Assembly (NCBI GenBank): GCA_026392255.1
Contig: JAPLCJ010000017.1
Coordinates: 124,001-188,000, forward strand
Length of the DNA stretch: 64,000 nt
DNA from: Solirubrobacterales bacterium
GTDB taxonomy: Bacteria; Actinomycetota; Thermoleophilia; Solirubrobacterales; Solirubrobacteraceae
Direction: 5' to 3'
Position 1 is the first letter of the stretch, and each line of letters begins with the position of its first letter. Below are positions 35,944 through 43,909 of the stretch, piece after piece. The notes below the pieces were generated by a model. The model was not told the origin of the DNA, ran no database searches, and saw only the letters and a list, made by a program, of their open reading frames with translations. The translations under genes were made by a program, and so were the position numbers.

Positions 35944-35985
35944 AGACTCGCGGATACCGATTCGGGATCCGCGATCACGCCGAGT

Positions 35986-36723
35986 TTATCCCCCAAGAGG
36001 GGATGTTGGGCTGCCCTGCGTGGCCTGTTTCGCCGCCTGCTGCATCTGCAGCTTGTATTGGGCCTTCGCGGAGATGAATTGATTCTTCAAAGTGGCCCGC
36101 TGCGCCTTAGGAACTGAGGCGAGCGCTTTGGCACCTGCTTTCTTGCCAAGCTTGTTGTTTCCAGCCAGATATGCCGCAATTGCCAGCTGGGAGTAGGTAG
36201 GGCCAGTTGGCTCCACTGCGGCAACGTACTGCCATGCAATCACAGCTTTTGCACCGTCTGACAAGCCTCCAGGGCCGTACGCCTGCGCCATTAGCTTCGC
36301 AAGTGTTAGATCAATGCTTCCTCGCTGAAGGGACAGATAACGCTCCCAATCAGTCGAAGCTGCCTCTAGCTGAGCCTGTCCCGCTGGCGTGTACTGACCT
36401 GAGGTCGTGTCGAATCCAGCACTTGCTGCCTGAAACCGAAGACGTGCTGCCGCGGCCCAAAGTGAAGCCTGCTGAGCGGGAGTCTGTTTGACCGTCGCTC
36501 CCTTGAGGACAATTGCTGATGCTTTCTTCTCGGCTTTGATGGCCTGGGCATCAAGCGAGACTCCCGAGCCGCCACTGCCTGAATTCTGGTCAGAGTTGAG
36601 TAGCCCAAAGCCGCTACCGCCGACGCCGAAAAGCACGAGGCCGCCGCCAATCAGCAGAGCTAGAAAGACATATACGACCTTCACTACGCGTCGCCGTCCA
36701 GTGGCCCTCAGATCAAAAAGCAT
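35986..36723 (-). CDS. membrane-anchored protein of unknown function, TPR-like helices
   Basis: 245 residues. A basic cytoplasmic start (LFDLRATGRRRVVK) precedes one membrane helix (VVYVFLALLIGGGLVLFGVGG), then a Gly/Ser/Asn linker and an outside helical, Ala-rich domain whose repeats (ASLWAAAARLRFQAA, DLTLAKLMAQAYGPGG, AVIAWQYVAAVEPTGPTYSQLAIAAYLAGN) look like tetratricopeptide hairpins. The tail is Gln/Pro-rich. It overlaps tatC by one base, so it is co-expressed with the Tat exporter; a role in export or respiratory complex assembly is only a guess. Confidence 0.65.
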   Translation of the reverse strand: MLFDLRATGRRRVVKVVYVFLALLIGGGLVLFGVGGSGFGLLNSDQNSGSGGSGVSLDAQAIKAEKKASAIVLKGATVKQTPAQQASLWAAAARLRFQAASAGFDTTSGQYTPAGQAQLEAASTDWERYLSLQRGSIDLTLAKLMAQAYGPGGLSDGAKAVIAWQYVAAVEPTGPTYSQLAIAAYLAGNNKLGKKAGAKALASVPKAQRATLKNQFISAKAQYKLQMQQAAKQATQGSPTSPLGG

Positions 36724-37796
36724 CAGTCGCTCAAGTCCTCTTCTTCTTCGGTTGCACGTGCTTGGTTGCCCGTGGTGCCCACAGTGGGCGATTCAGTGTC
36801 TGCGTTGGGATCGTCCATGTGCGTGTCTAACGCCCAGCCGTCCCCCTCCACATCGTCGCCGTCCTTGCGTTCAGCGAACTTCAGTAAGAGGATACTCAGG
36901 CCGTACAGCACGAGTAGCGGAAGCATCTCCAGCATCGTGGTCACAGGGTCTACGCCAGGTAGGAACGCGGCCACCACTGCGATGCCAACAATGATGTAGC
37001 GCCAGTGGCGCACCAGTGCCGAACTGCTAACGAGACCAGCCCTATTGAGGGCAAGGAGTCCCACTGGGACCTGGAAGATCAGCCCCATCACAAGCAGCAC
37101 TGTCGCGACGAACGCGTAGTACTCCTTGGCCTGAACGAGAATGTCAAACGAACCGGAGTTGAAGTTCTGAAGGAAGTTGACAGCCGGCGGCAAGACCATC
37201 AGATAGCCGAACGCCACTCCGGCCGAGAACAACACCGGGACCATCATCATCAGCGGCAGAACCACTCGTCGCTCGCGCCGATTGAAGGCGGGGAGGATGA
37301 AGCCATAGATCTGCCAGAGAATCACGGGAAGGCTGAAGAGCAGCGTGAAATAGGCTGAAACGGTCAACGTCGCAGTGAACGGCTCGCCTACGCCGGTCGT
37401 GATCGGCTGGCGGGAGGGAGTAACTCTCGGAAGATCAGCTGCTGCGGCCTTGAGTCCCTCAGCAAGATTTTTGAACTCCTGCTTCTGTCCGGCTGGGGTT
37501 GCTGCTGCTGTGGAGAGCGCCTGAGCGGCGTCCGCGGACTTCTGGAGCTCCTGACCTAGCCGAACGCCCACCTCAGCGGTTCCGCTCAGGGCACCAGTTG
37601 ACAAGCCGCTTGGCGTCCCTGCTTGCTTGAGCGGCTCGTTGAGGATCTTGAGCAGGGCGGCGTTCTGCCAAAAACACAGCAGAAAAGCAAGGGCCATTGT
37701 TCCTGCGCAGACGATCAGTCGCGAGCGAAGCTCGTCAAGGTGATCGATGATTGAGAGCCGATCTGCGTGATCGACTTTGCCCAGCAAGGTACTCAC
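36723..37796 (-). CDS. tatC: Sec-independent protein translocase TatC with enlarged first outer loop
   Basis: Receptor subunit for twin-arginine signal peptides. 357 residues against about 250 in E. coli. Six membrane segments; the N-terminal HLDELRSRL motif, GEPFTATLTVSAYF (conserved outer-loop Glu), the NRRERR-type loop and VTTMLEMLPLLVLY are present. The first outside loop carries an insert of about 75 residues (58-132), Ala/Gln/Lys-rich and likely helical. A charged tail of about 55 residues follows the last helix. TatA lies just upstream; the Tat-dependent Rieske protein is in the same block. Confidence 0.94.
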   Translation of the reverse strand: MSTLLGKVDHADRLSIIDHLDELRSRLIVCAGTMALAFLLCFWQNAALLKILNEPLKQAGTPSGLSTGALSGTAEVGVRLGQELQKSADAAQALSTAAATPAGQKQEFKNLAEGLKAAAADLPRVTPSRQPITTGVGEPFTATLTVSAYFTLLFSLPVILWQIYGFILPAFNRRERRVVLPLMMMVPVLFSAGVAFGYLMVLPPAVNFLQNFNSGSFDILVQAKEYYAFVATVLLVMGLIFQVPVGLLALNRAGLVSSSALVRHWRYIIVGIAVVAAFLPGVDPVTTMLEMLPLLVLYGLSILLLKFAERKDGDDVEGDGWALDTHMDDPNADTESPTVGTTGNQARATEEEEDLSD

Positions 37797-37809
37797 GGCT
37801 GACCTAGGC

Positions 37810-38085
37810 TCAGACGGAGTCGCTGGACTCCGGCTGATCCACCTTTTCTGGAGCTGGATCGGCTACGGCAGGAGCCGGCTCGGCCTGCTTGGCCTCAGGT
37901 GCCGGAGCGGCTGGCTTAACCTCGTCGATTTCATCCTGATCCTTATCGCCGGTCAAAGATTCCTTAAAGCCGCGCATGCTGCTGCCGAGGGCCTTGCCTG
38001 CTGCTGGAAGTCGCTTAGGACCGAACACCAACAGGACAATTGCCAGGACAACAATTACTTCTGGGAGGCCGATTTGGCTAAACAT
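37810..38085 (-). CDS. tatA: Sec-independent protein translocase TatA
   Basis: 91 residues: a single membrane helix (LPEVIVVLAIVLLVFGPKRLP), the FGP hinge, an amphipathic helix (AGKALGSSMRGFKESL) and an acidic/Pro/Ala tail. It oligomerises to form the Tat pore. Fourteen bases upstream of tatC, same operon. No tatB is visible, as is usual in systems where TatA serves both roles. Confidence 0.93.
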   Translation of the reverse strand: MFSQIGLPEVIVVLAIVLLVFGPKRLPAAGKALGSSMRGFKESLTGDKDQDEIDEVKPAAPAPEAKQAEPAPAVADPAPEKVDQPESSDSV

Positions 38086-38110
38086 GACTTGGTATCTCTC
38101 CGATATTCGC

Positions 38111-38128
38111 GGTTCCCGGACAGGAACC
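38111..38128. promoter_or_regulatory. inverted repeat between polyprenyl synthase gene and tatA
   Basis: GGTTCC-CGGACA-GGAACC, perfect six-base arms in the 106-base gap. It may be an operator for tatAC or a weak hairpin ending the upstream transcript; there is no U-run. Confidence 0.35.
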
Positions 38129-38191
38129 CTGCGGTTGAAAGACTATCGCGGGAGCCGCCAGATCAGGGCGTATGGCCGCTTGCCGTGCGGA

Positions 38192-39154
38192 TCAGGAGAC
38201 CCGATCAACGAGAGCACGGGCAACAAGCCTGAAGGCCTCAGCCGATACTCCGCTCATCTCTTCTACCGCACCGTTGGCTGTTGCTATCCGGTCCTCGGCC
38301 ATAGAACGGACTTCATCGAGAGCTCCAGTCTGAGCAATCCGGTCACAGACCTCCACAACCGAATCGGTGTTCAAGCTGGGCAGATCCACAGCAGTAAGGG
38401 ATGGGTCGTGCTCCATCGCGATGATCAACGGAAGCGTGACTGTGCCGTCCAAGAGGTCTGTCCCGCGCGGTTTACCGGTTCGCTCCTCGGGACCGGTTAT
38501 GTCTAGAACATCATCAAGTAGCTGGAAGGCCAACCCGACAGAGCCAGCAAATCGCTCTGCCTGCTCTGATTCAAGCCCCCCGGCACGAGAGCCGAGAACT
38601 GCAGCGGCCTCAAATAGCCGGGCGGTCTTGAGGCGACAGCGCTGGAGATACCGCTCCCGTGAGGTTTGAAGATTCCACGCATCAGCCCGTTGAAGCAGCT
38701 CTCCCCTTGCCAGGTCTGAACCGGCCTGAGCTAAAACTTCAACGTCAGCGGTGCCACTAGGGACGAGCTCGCCGAATGCCGCCGCAAAGAGGTAGTCGCC
38801 AACGGCGACAGCCATTCCCCTGCCCCCAGCTGCAACGACTGTGGGGCTACCCCGCCTGACGTCTGAGCGATCGAGAATGTCGTCGTGAACCAAAGTGGCA
38901 GCGTGAACAAGCTCAACAGCCACGCCTGCTCGCACGACAGCATCGGTGTCTCGCGGACTGTGCCCTGCGCTAAGAACGGCCAAAAGTGGCCTGAGTCGTT
39001 TGCCTCCACCCGCTACCGCACTGCTCGCGAAAGGGGCGAGTGCTCCGGTCGCCCGACTGGCCACCTCAGCGAGACTCTTCTCCACGCGAAGGAGTGCCTC
39101 GGTCACGCCAGGTCCCCCAGCTTCGAGAACGGCGAGAACCTCAGGCGAAGCCAT
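38192..39154 (-). CDS. hepT: polyprenyl diphosphate synthase (HepT/IspB-like)
   Basis: Long-chain trans-prenyl transferase of 320 residues, making the menaquinone side chain. Both aspartate motifs are present: VHDDILDRSDVRRGSPTV (first, DDxxD) and LLDDVLDITGPEE (second), with GGGKRLRPLL at the allylic site. It is directly downstream of menG in the respiratory block. It may act alone or, if the small protein at 42178-42597 is a HepS equivalent, as the catalytic half of a heterodimer. Confidence 0.9.
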   Translation of the reverse strand: MASPEVLAVLEAGGPGVTEALLRVEKSLAEVASRATGALAPFASSAVAGGGKRLRPLLAVLSAGHSPRDTDAVVRAGVAVELVHAATLVHDDILDRSDVRRGSPTVVAAGGRGMAVAVGDYLFAAAFGELVPSGTADVEVLAQAGSDLARGELLQRADAWNLQTSRERYLQRCRLKTARLFEAAAVLGSRAGGLESEQAERFAGSVGLAFQLLDDVLDITGPEERTGKPRGTDLLDGTVTLPLIIAMEHDPSLTAVDLPSLNTDSVVEVCDRIAQTGALDEVRSMAEDRIATANGAVEEMSGVSAEAFRLVARALVDRVS

Positions 39155-39159
39155 GGTCT

Positions 39160-39900
39160 CTAAGCAGCGGGCTTGCGGCCGACGTGAATCGCAATGATTC
39201 CGCCCGCCGTGAGTACCCAGCGAATGCGTTCAAGTCCTGCCTCAGCCATCACCGAGGCAAGGCCCTCCGGCTCAGGGAAGCGTTTGACCGAATTGGGAAG
39301 GTAGTCATAAGCGGCAGCGTCGCCTGCAAACTTTCCAAGCGCCGGAACAAGCCGGTCAAACCAGAGTCGGTGGAAGGTCGAGAGCGGCGGCTTTGTTGGT
39401 GTGGTGATCTCCAGCACGACAACATGCCCACCTGGCTTGACAACCCGCGTCATCTCGGTGAGTCCTCGCTTGAGGTCGTTGAAGTTACGGGCGCCGAACC
39501 CAACTGTCGCAGCGTCGAAGACTCCGTCGGGATAAGGGAGTTCCATCGCGTTTGCCCATTCGAAACGGACCCCTTCAAGATGGCGTGCGTCGCTCTTGTC
39601 GCGTGCAAGATCGAGCATTGGCTCGGAGAAGTCCGAGCCAACTACATGGCCCTCTGGGCCGACCAGTGAGGCGAGTTCGATAGCAAGGTCACCGGTTCCG
39701 GTAGCAACATCGAGAACACGCCCTCCTTCCTCGACCTCGGCGAGCTCTGCTGCACGCGCACGCCAACGGTGATGAAGCCCGGCGGTCATGACCTGGTTCA
39801 TCCGGTCATAGACACCGCTGATCCGGTCGAACATCTCCCGAACCTCGGGTTCAGGAAGAGTTCCGCTCCCAGCCCCGTTGGCCTGGTCTGCGGGCGTCAA
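39160..39900 (-). CDS. menG: demethylmenaquinone methyltransferase
   Basis: SAM-dependent C-methylation, last step of menaquinone synthesis. 246 residues of the UbiE/MenG family: VREMFDRISGVYDRMNQVMTAGLHHRWR, VLDVATGTGDLAIELA (SAM site), VGFGARNFNDLKRGLTEMTRVVKPGG and the C-terminal motif (YDYLPNSVKRFPEPEGLASVMAEAGL). Between qcrC and hepT, so quinone synthesis and quinol oxidation are co-expressed. Confidence 0.94.
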   Translation of the reverse strand: MTPADQANGAGSGTLPEPEVREMFDRISGVYDRMNQVMTAGLHHRWRARAAELAEVEEGGRVLDVATGTGDLAIELASLVGPEGHVVGSDFSEPMLDLARDKSDARHLEGVRFEWANAMELPYPDGVFDAATVGFGARNFNDLKRGLTEMTRVVKPGGHVVVLEITTPTKPPLSTFHRLWFDRLVPALGKFAGDAAAYDYLPNSVKRFPEPEGLASVMAEAGLERIRWVLTAGGIIAIHVGRKPAA

Positions 39901-39910
39901 AGCTGCTTGC

Positions 39911-40645
39911 TCAGTTCAACTGCCCGAGGAACGAGACCATCGCGCTGAATTTCTCCGGCGACTGCTCCTCGAGGTTCTTGAAGGACGGCATTGGTGAAGT
40001 TGGGTTGCGCAAAGTCTGGGCGATCGCCTGTGCGGGCAGCTTGTTGGCAATGTGACTCAGCTCAGGACCAGGGCCATTGTTGCCGTTCTCGCCGATTTTG
40101 TGGCAGGCGAGACAACCGGACTGACCCACAACGATCTTGCCTTTTTCCCACTCAACCGCGGCGGCACCAGCAAGGGTTGATGGTGCCTCCATCTCAATCT
40201 CGTTAGGAGAACCAGCCGCGGCGCCCATGTAAGTCAGGTAGCCCATAGCGAAGATCACCATGATGCCTGCGGTCGTGGCCACCGGACGCCGCAGCGGATG
40301 GCGTTCGGCGCTGCGGTCATAGAACGGAAGCAGGAAGAGCAGGATCAGGCCAATGGTTGGAATACCGATGGTCGCCAGTGGCACGAGCTCCGGTGGCTTG
40401 ATGATCTTCAGGAGCTCAAAGAGAAAGAAGAAGTACCACTCAGGGCGCGGAACGTAAGTCGTTGAAGTTGGGTCAGCCTTGGGACCGAGCTCGGCTCCTA
40501 GGACGATCGACATGGTGATGATGATCGCCATCACAATGACGGCAACGACGCTGTCCTTGGCTACTGAATATGGGAAGAACGGCTCGCCCTCTGCCTTCAG
40601 CTGACCGTATTCGCGGAGGTACGCTTCCTTCTCTGCGCGGTTCAT
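39911..40645 (-). CDS. qcrC: menaquinol-cytochrome c reductase: subunit IV fused to cytochrome c
   Basis: 244 residues. The first half is the C-terminal part of cytochrome b (subunit IV) with three membrane helices and the quinol-site PEWYFFF motif; the second half is a monohaem cytochrome c with SGCLACHKIG (CxxCH) and a Met ligand in SPMPSF. This split b6/subunit IV plus fused cytochrome c is the Bacillus QcrC plan, unlike the QcrCAB of most actinobacteria. Overlaps qcrB by ATGA. Confidence 0.93.
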   Translation of the reverse strand: MNRAEKEAYLREYGQLKAEGEPFFPYSVAKDSVVAVIVMAIIITMSIVLGAELGPKADPTSTTYVPRPEWYFFFLFELLKIIKPPELVPLATIGIPTIGLILLFLLPFYDRSAERHPLRRPVATTAGIMVIFAMGYLTYMGAAAGSPNEIEMEAPSTLAGAAAVEWEKGKIVVGQSGCLACHKIGENGNNGPGPELSHIANKLPAQAIAQTLRNPTSPMPSFKNLEEQSPEKFSAMVSFLGQLN

Positions 40646-41430
40646 GCGTCAGCCTTCTTACGGGGCTTGTTCCACGGTGGTGAAGTCGTTCCGAGGCGCA
40701 TTACGAGCCAGAGATGTGCGCCAACCATGGCTCCGATCGCCCCAGGGACGAGCAGCATGTGGATCGCATAGAAGCGCGAGAGCGTGGTCGCTCCAAATTC
40801 GGGGCCTGCTCTAAGGAAGTCGCTCAGGTACGGACCGACGATTGGGCCCGTGCCGTTGATGTTCACGCCTACGATTGTGGCCCAGTAGGACCTCTGGTCA
40901 AACGGAAGTAGGTAACCCGTGAATGACATTGCCATTGTCAGCACAAGTAGCACAACGCCAATCACCCAGTTGAGCTCACGCGGATACTTGTACGCACCGT
41001 AGAAGAAGGTCTGCGCCATGTGGAGGAAGACAAGAACGACCATCACTGTCGAGCCCCAACGGTGCATCCCGCGCAGGAACTGTCCAAGGAACGCCTCGTT
41101 GGTTATCTGGCGGATTGACTCGTAAGCGTTCGTGGTTGACGGGTCATAAGCAGTCGCCAAGAACACGCCGGTTACTGCCTGTGACAGGAACGAGAACATG
41201 ACAGAGAAACCAAGCGCGTAAGTCCAGTCGTGCCGCGGAACCTTGCGGAAAAGAGCCCAGCGGACAGCGCCGGAGAGCTGAAGGCGTTCGTCAATCCACC
41301 CTGCGGCGTGCTTGCCTGCCTCCTGGGCGTTCTCGAGAACTGTCTCTGGCTCAGGGTCAGTTCCTGCTCGACGCGGCTGAAGCTTGAGCGAATCGGGAAT
41401 CGGGGGAAGAAGTTTCTTGACGTCAGGCAT
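40642..41430 (-). CDS. qcrB: menaquinol-cytochrome c reductase cytochrome b6 subunit
   Basis: 262 residues, the N-terminal four-helix half of cytochrome b carrying both b haems. The ligand pairs are in RGMHRWGSTVMVVLVFLHMAQ and RFYAIHMLLVPGAIGAMVGAHLWLV. A charged N-terminal tail of about 60 residues precedes the first membrane helix. Same operon as the Rieske gene and qcrC. Confidence 0.94.
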   Translation of the reverse strand: MPDVKKLLPPIPDSLKLQPRRAGTDPEPETVLENAQEAGKHAAGWIDERLQLSGAVRWALFRKVPRHDWTYALGFSVMFSFLSQAVTGVFLATAYDPSTTNAYESIRQITNEAFLGQFLRGMHRWGSTVMVVLVFLHMAQTFFYGAYKYPRELNWVIGVVLLVLTMAMSFTGYLLPFDQRSYWATIVGVNINGTGPIVGPYLSDFLRAGPEFGATTLSRFYAIHMLLVPGAIGAMVGAHLWLVMRLGTTSPPWNKPRKKADA

Positions 41431-41433
41431 GGG

Positions 41434-42111
41434 CTATTGGTCTGACAGCTTTGCCGTTGAGAACCGAGCTGGGTACATGAATTGACCAATGCCATCAAGT
41501 GGCTCGCCTGGATCGCGTGGTGAGTAACGCGTGAACTCAGAGTTGACGCTGTAACGCGGTCCGATCTGTACTCGGTCGCCGACCACTTGGGTGTAGAACC
41601 GATCGAGCGGGCGCACTGGTGGACCACCAATGACGCTGCCCTTGAAGTCGTAGACACCGCCGTGACATGGGCAGACGAAGCGTTCTGCTGCGGAAACGAA
41701 GCGGACGGAACAGCCCAAATGCATGCAGCGGGTGGAGACAGCAACGATGGCGTCGTACTTGTCCTTCGTTGGTCCGTCGATTGCCTCGTTGTGATGGCGC
41801 ACATAGACGGTCGAGTAACCAGCCTCGCCAATTCCCGAAACGATTCCAAAGGTCTTTGGTGTGTACGTCTCGGTGGAGAAGTCAGCCGTGGAGCCAATGT
41901 CCTGCCATTGCCACTTTTGACGTTCGAAGATTGGGCCCAGAGCGAAGCCGATTGCGGGCAGAGCAAACGCACCTGCAGCAAGTGCTCCCAAGCCGTGGGC
42001 GGTTCCGGTCATCAGCCCTCGGCGGGTGATGGTCTCGCCCTCAAACGCACCGGGCATGTCCCGGTCAAGCGTGTAGGGAGATTTGGTTCTTTTGCGGTTC
42101 TGTTCAGCCAT
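41434..42111 (-). CDS. qcrA: Rieske iron-sulfur protein of the bc complex
   Basis: 225 residues. A twin-arginine type anchor (ITRRGLMTGTAHGLGALAAGAFALPAIGFAL, Arg30-Arg31) precedes the Rieske domain. Cluster ligands: CMHLGC (Cys129, His131, with Cys134 for the disulfide) and CPCHGG (Cys147, Cys149, His150). It carries electrons from menaquinol to cytochrome c outside the membrane. The Tat signal explains tatA and tatC downstream in the same block. Confidence 0.95.
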   Translation of the reverse strand: MAEQNRKRTKSPYTLDRDMPGAFEGETITRRGLMTGTAHGLGALAAGAFALPAIGFALGPIFERQKWQWQDIGSTADFSTETYTPKTFGIVSGIGEAGYSTVYVRHHNEAIDGPTKDKYDAIVAVSTRCMHLGCSVRFVSAAERFVCPCHGGVYDFKGSVIGGPPVRPLDRFYTQVVGDRVQIGPRYSVNSEFTRYSPRDPGEPLDGIGQFMYPARFSTAKLSDQ

Positions 42112-42177
42112 AGTTAGGGCGGTTTGCTTCTTGGTCGCACATTCTATACGGGCGGCAAGAGGTGCGAGGGCTCATCG

Positions 42178-42597
42178 TCAGCTCCCCGCGCCAATTCGGG
42201 CGCAGCTTGCTTCCCAGGCAGCTTCGGCAGCGGCTGGAACTCCTTCAGCTTGCGCGGTCGCAGCGGCCATAATCAACCGGCTCAGCTCGGTGATAGTTGG
42301 CGCGTCGCCCAACGCTGCGATTCGCTCCAACCCCGCCGCATATAGGCGATCGCCCGCCAGCAACGCGAGGTCAGCGTCTTGAGTGGCGAGCAATCTCGCG
42401 CCTCCCCAGTGAAGGAGGTGGCCCTCACGGATGGCTTCAAGCCCGTAGCTGTAGTCACCTGCTGCGCCCTCAGTCCTGGGACCAGCCGCCAAGGCAACAG
42501 GCGCTTCCCCTTCCCCGATCGGATCACTCACCAGCGCTGCCGCCAGCAGCGGGTCGTCGGCAGCGAGGTCGTGGCTGAGTGACTCGAAAGCGGTCAT
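42178..42597 (-). CDS. small protein, possible heptaprenyl diphosphate synthase component I (HepS-like)
   Basis: 139-residue, Ala-rich, all-helical protein. The stretch DADLALLAGDRLYAAGLERIAALGDAPTITELSRLIMAAATAQAEG resembles (shown by its parts LLAGDRLY, ALGD, ELSRLI and QAEG) the LLAGDYYS...LA..GDI..I..LS..I...NE pattern of HepS, the non-catalytic subunit of Bacillus heptaprenyl diphosphate synthase, and the distant helices of full prenyl synthases. Coupled to hemL by ATGA and 66 bases before qcrA. The function is inference from weak similarity and gene order. Confidence 0.6.
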   Translation of the reverse strand: MTAFESLSHDLAADDPLLAAALVSDPIGEGEAPVALAAGPRTEGAAGDYSYGLEAIREGHLLHWGGARLLATQDADLALLAGDRLYAAGLERIAALGDAPTITELSRLIMAAATAQAEGVPAAAEAAWEASCARIGAGS

Positions 42598-43877
42598 GCG
42601 ATTTCGGCAAATGCCGCGGAGGCTGCTTCCAGCGTCCTGTCGATTGTCTCGTCGTCATGGGCAAGCGACGGGAACCAGGCCTCGTACTGCGACGGTGGTG
42701 CGTAGACACCGCGAGCCAACAAGGCTCGGCACCAAGCGGCGAACTTATCGCGGTCGGTCTGCTGGGCACTCGCATAGTCGGTGACCTCGTCTGCACTGAA
42801 GAAAACGGTCATCAGTCCGGGTTGGGTTACAACCCTGACCGGGCAATCGCCAGCGGCCTGACGCATCCCTGACGCAAGGCGCTCGGTAGTGGCCGAGAGT
42901 CGCAGGTAGGCCTCGTCATCGAGCAGGTTCAATACCGCCCGGCCGGCGGCAACAGCCAGAGGATTACCGGAGAGAGTCCCTGCTTGGTAGACGTCACCTG
43001 CCGGGGCGATGTGCTCCATCAGGTCGCGACGGCCACCGTATGCCGCGGCAGGCAGACCGCCCCCGAGGACCTTGCCAAACACAGTCAGGTCAGGTTGAAC
43101 TCCGAACAGTTCTTGAGCGCCACCACCGGAAACACGGAAGCCGGAGATCACCTCATCAAACACAAGGATGGCGCCGTTGGAGTCAGCCATCTCGCGGAGC
43201 AACTCTAGAAACCCTGCGGCGGGCGGCACGAGGCCCATGTTGGCCGGAACAGGCTCCGCCAAAATTGCCGCGAACTGGTGCTTGGCGCAGGCCGCTGCAA
43301 GAGCGTCTGGGTCATTCCAAGGAACGACGATTGTCGCCGCGGCAGCCGCTGCTGGAACGCCAGGACTGCCGGGAATCCCAGCCGTGGCCAGCCCCGAGCC
43401 GGCCTCCGCCAGCAGACCATCAACATGCCCGTGGTAAGCGCCTGCAAACTTGAGGAGGGTCTCGCGTCCTGTCACAGCCCGAGCCAGCCGGACTGCGCTC
43501 ATCGCGGCCTCGGTGCCGGAGGACGTCATCCGCAGCATCTCTACTGATGGAAGTCTGCGGCCGACCTCCTCAGCAAGCTCTACCTCACCCTCAGTCGCTG
43601 CTCCGAAGGTGGAACCTTTTGCGAGTTGTGCTGTAACTGCCTCAACCACTGCTGGGTGAGCGTGACCGAGGATCAGCGGTCCCCACGAGCAGACGTAGTC
43701 GGTGAATGAGTTCCCATCAACATCTGTGATCTCGGCGCCAAGTCCCCGCTCAATAAAAAGCGGGTCGCGGCCAATCGATCGCATCGCCCGGACAGGCGAA
43801 TTGACGCCGCCCGGCATTACGGAGACCGCTCTCTCAAAGAGGGCGCTGGAACGGGTGTCGTCTAGACCGGTGGACAT
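42594..43877 (-). CDS. hemL: glutamate-1-semialdehyde 2,1-aminomutase
   Basis: PLP enzyme converting glutamate-1-semialdehyde to 5-aminolevulinate; works directly after HemA (window start). 427 residues from the ATG at 43877; a GTG at 43913 that overlaps the upstream stop (GTGA) would add 12 residues with poor codons. Marks: SVMPGGVNSPVRAM, GSEAAMSAVRLAR-like segment (SSGTEAAMSAVRLARAVTGR), VFDEVISGFRV and VFGKVLGGGLPAAAYGG with the PLP Lys. Confidence 0.95.
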   Translation of the reverse strand: MSTGLDDTRSSALFERAVSVMPGGVNSPVRAMRSIGRDPLFIERGLGAEITDVDGNSFTDYVCSWGPLILGHAHPAVVEAVTAQLAKGSTFGAATEGEVELAEEVGRRLPSVEMLRMTSSGTEAAMSAVRLARAVTGRETLLKFAGAYHGHVDGLLAEAGSGLATAGIPGSPGVPAAAAAATIVVPWNDPDALAAACAKHQFAAILAEPVPANMGLVPPAAGFLELLREMADSNGAILVFDEVISGFRVSGGGAQELFGVQPDLTVFGKVLGGGLPAAAYGGRRDLMEHIAPAGDVYQAGTLSGNPLAVAAGRAVLNLLDDEAYLRLSATTERLASGMRQAAGDCPVRVVTQPGLMTVFFSADEVTDYASAQQTDRDKFAAWCRALLARGVYAPPSQYEAWFPSLAHDDETIDRTLEAASAAFAEIA

Positions 43878-43909
43878 GGGCGGATAGTCACCGATGACGC
43901 CTCTCGGCA

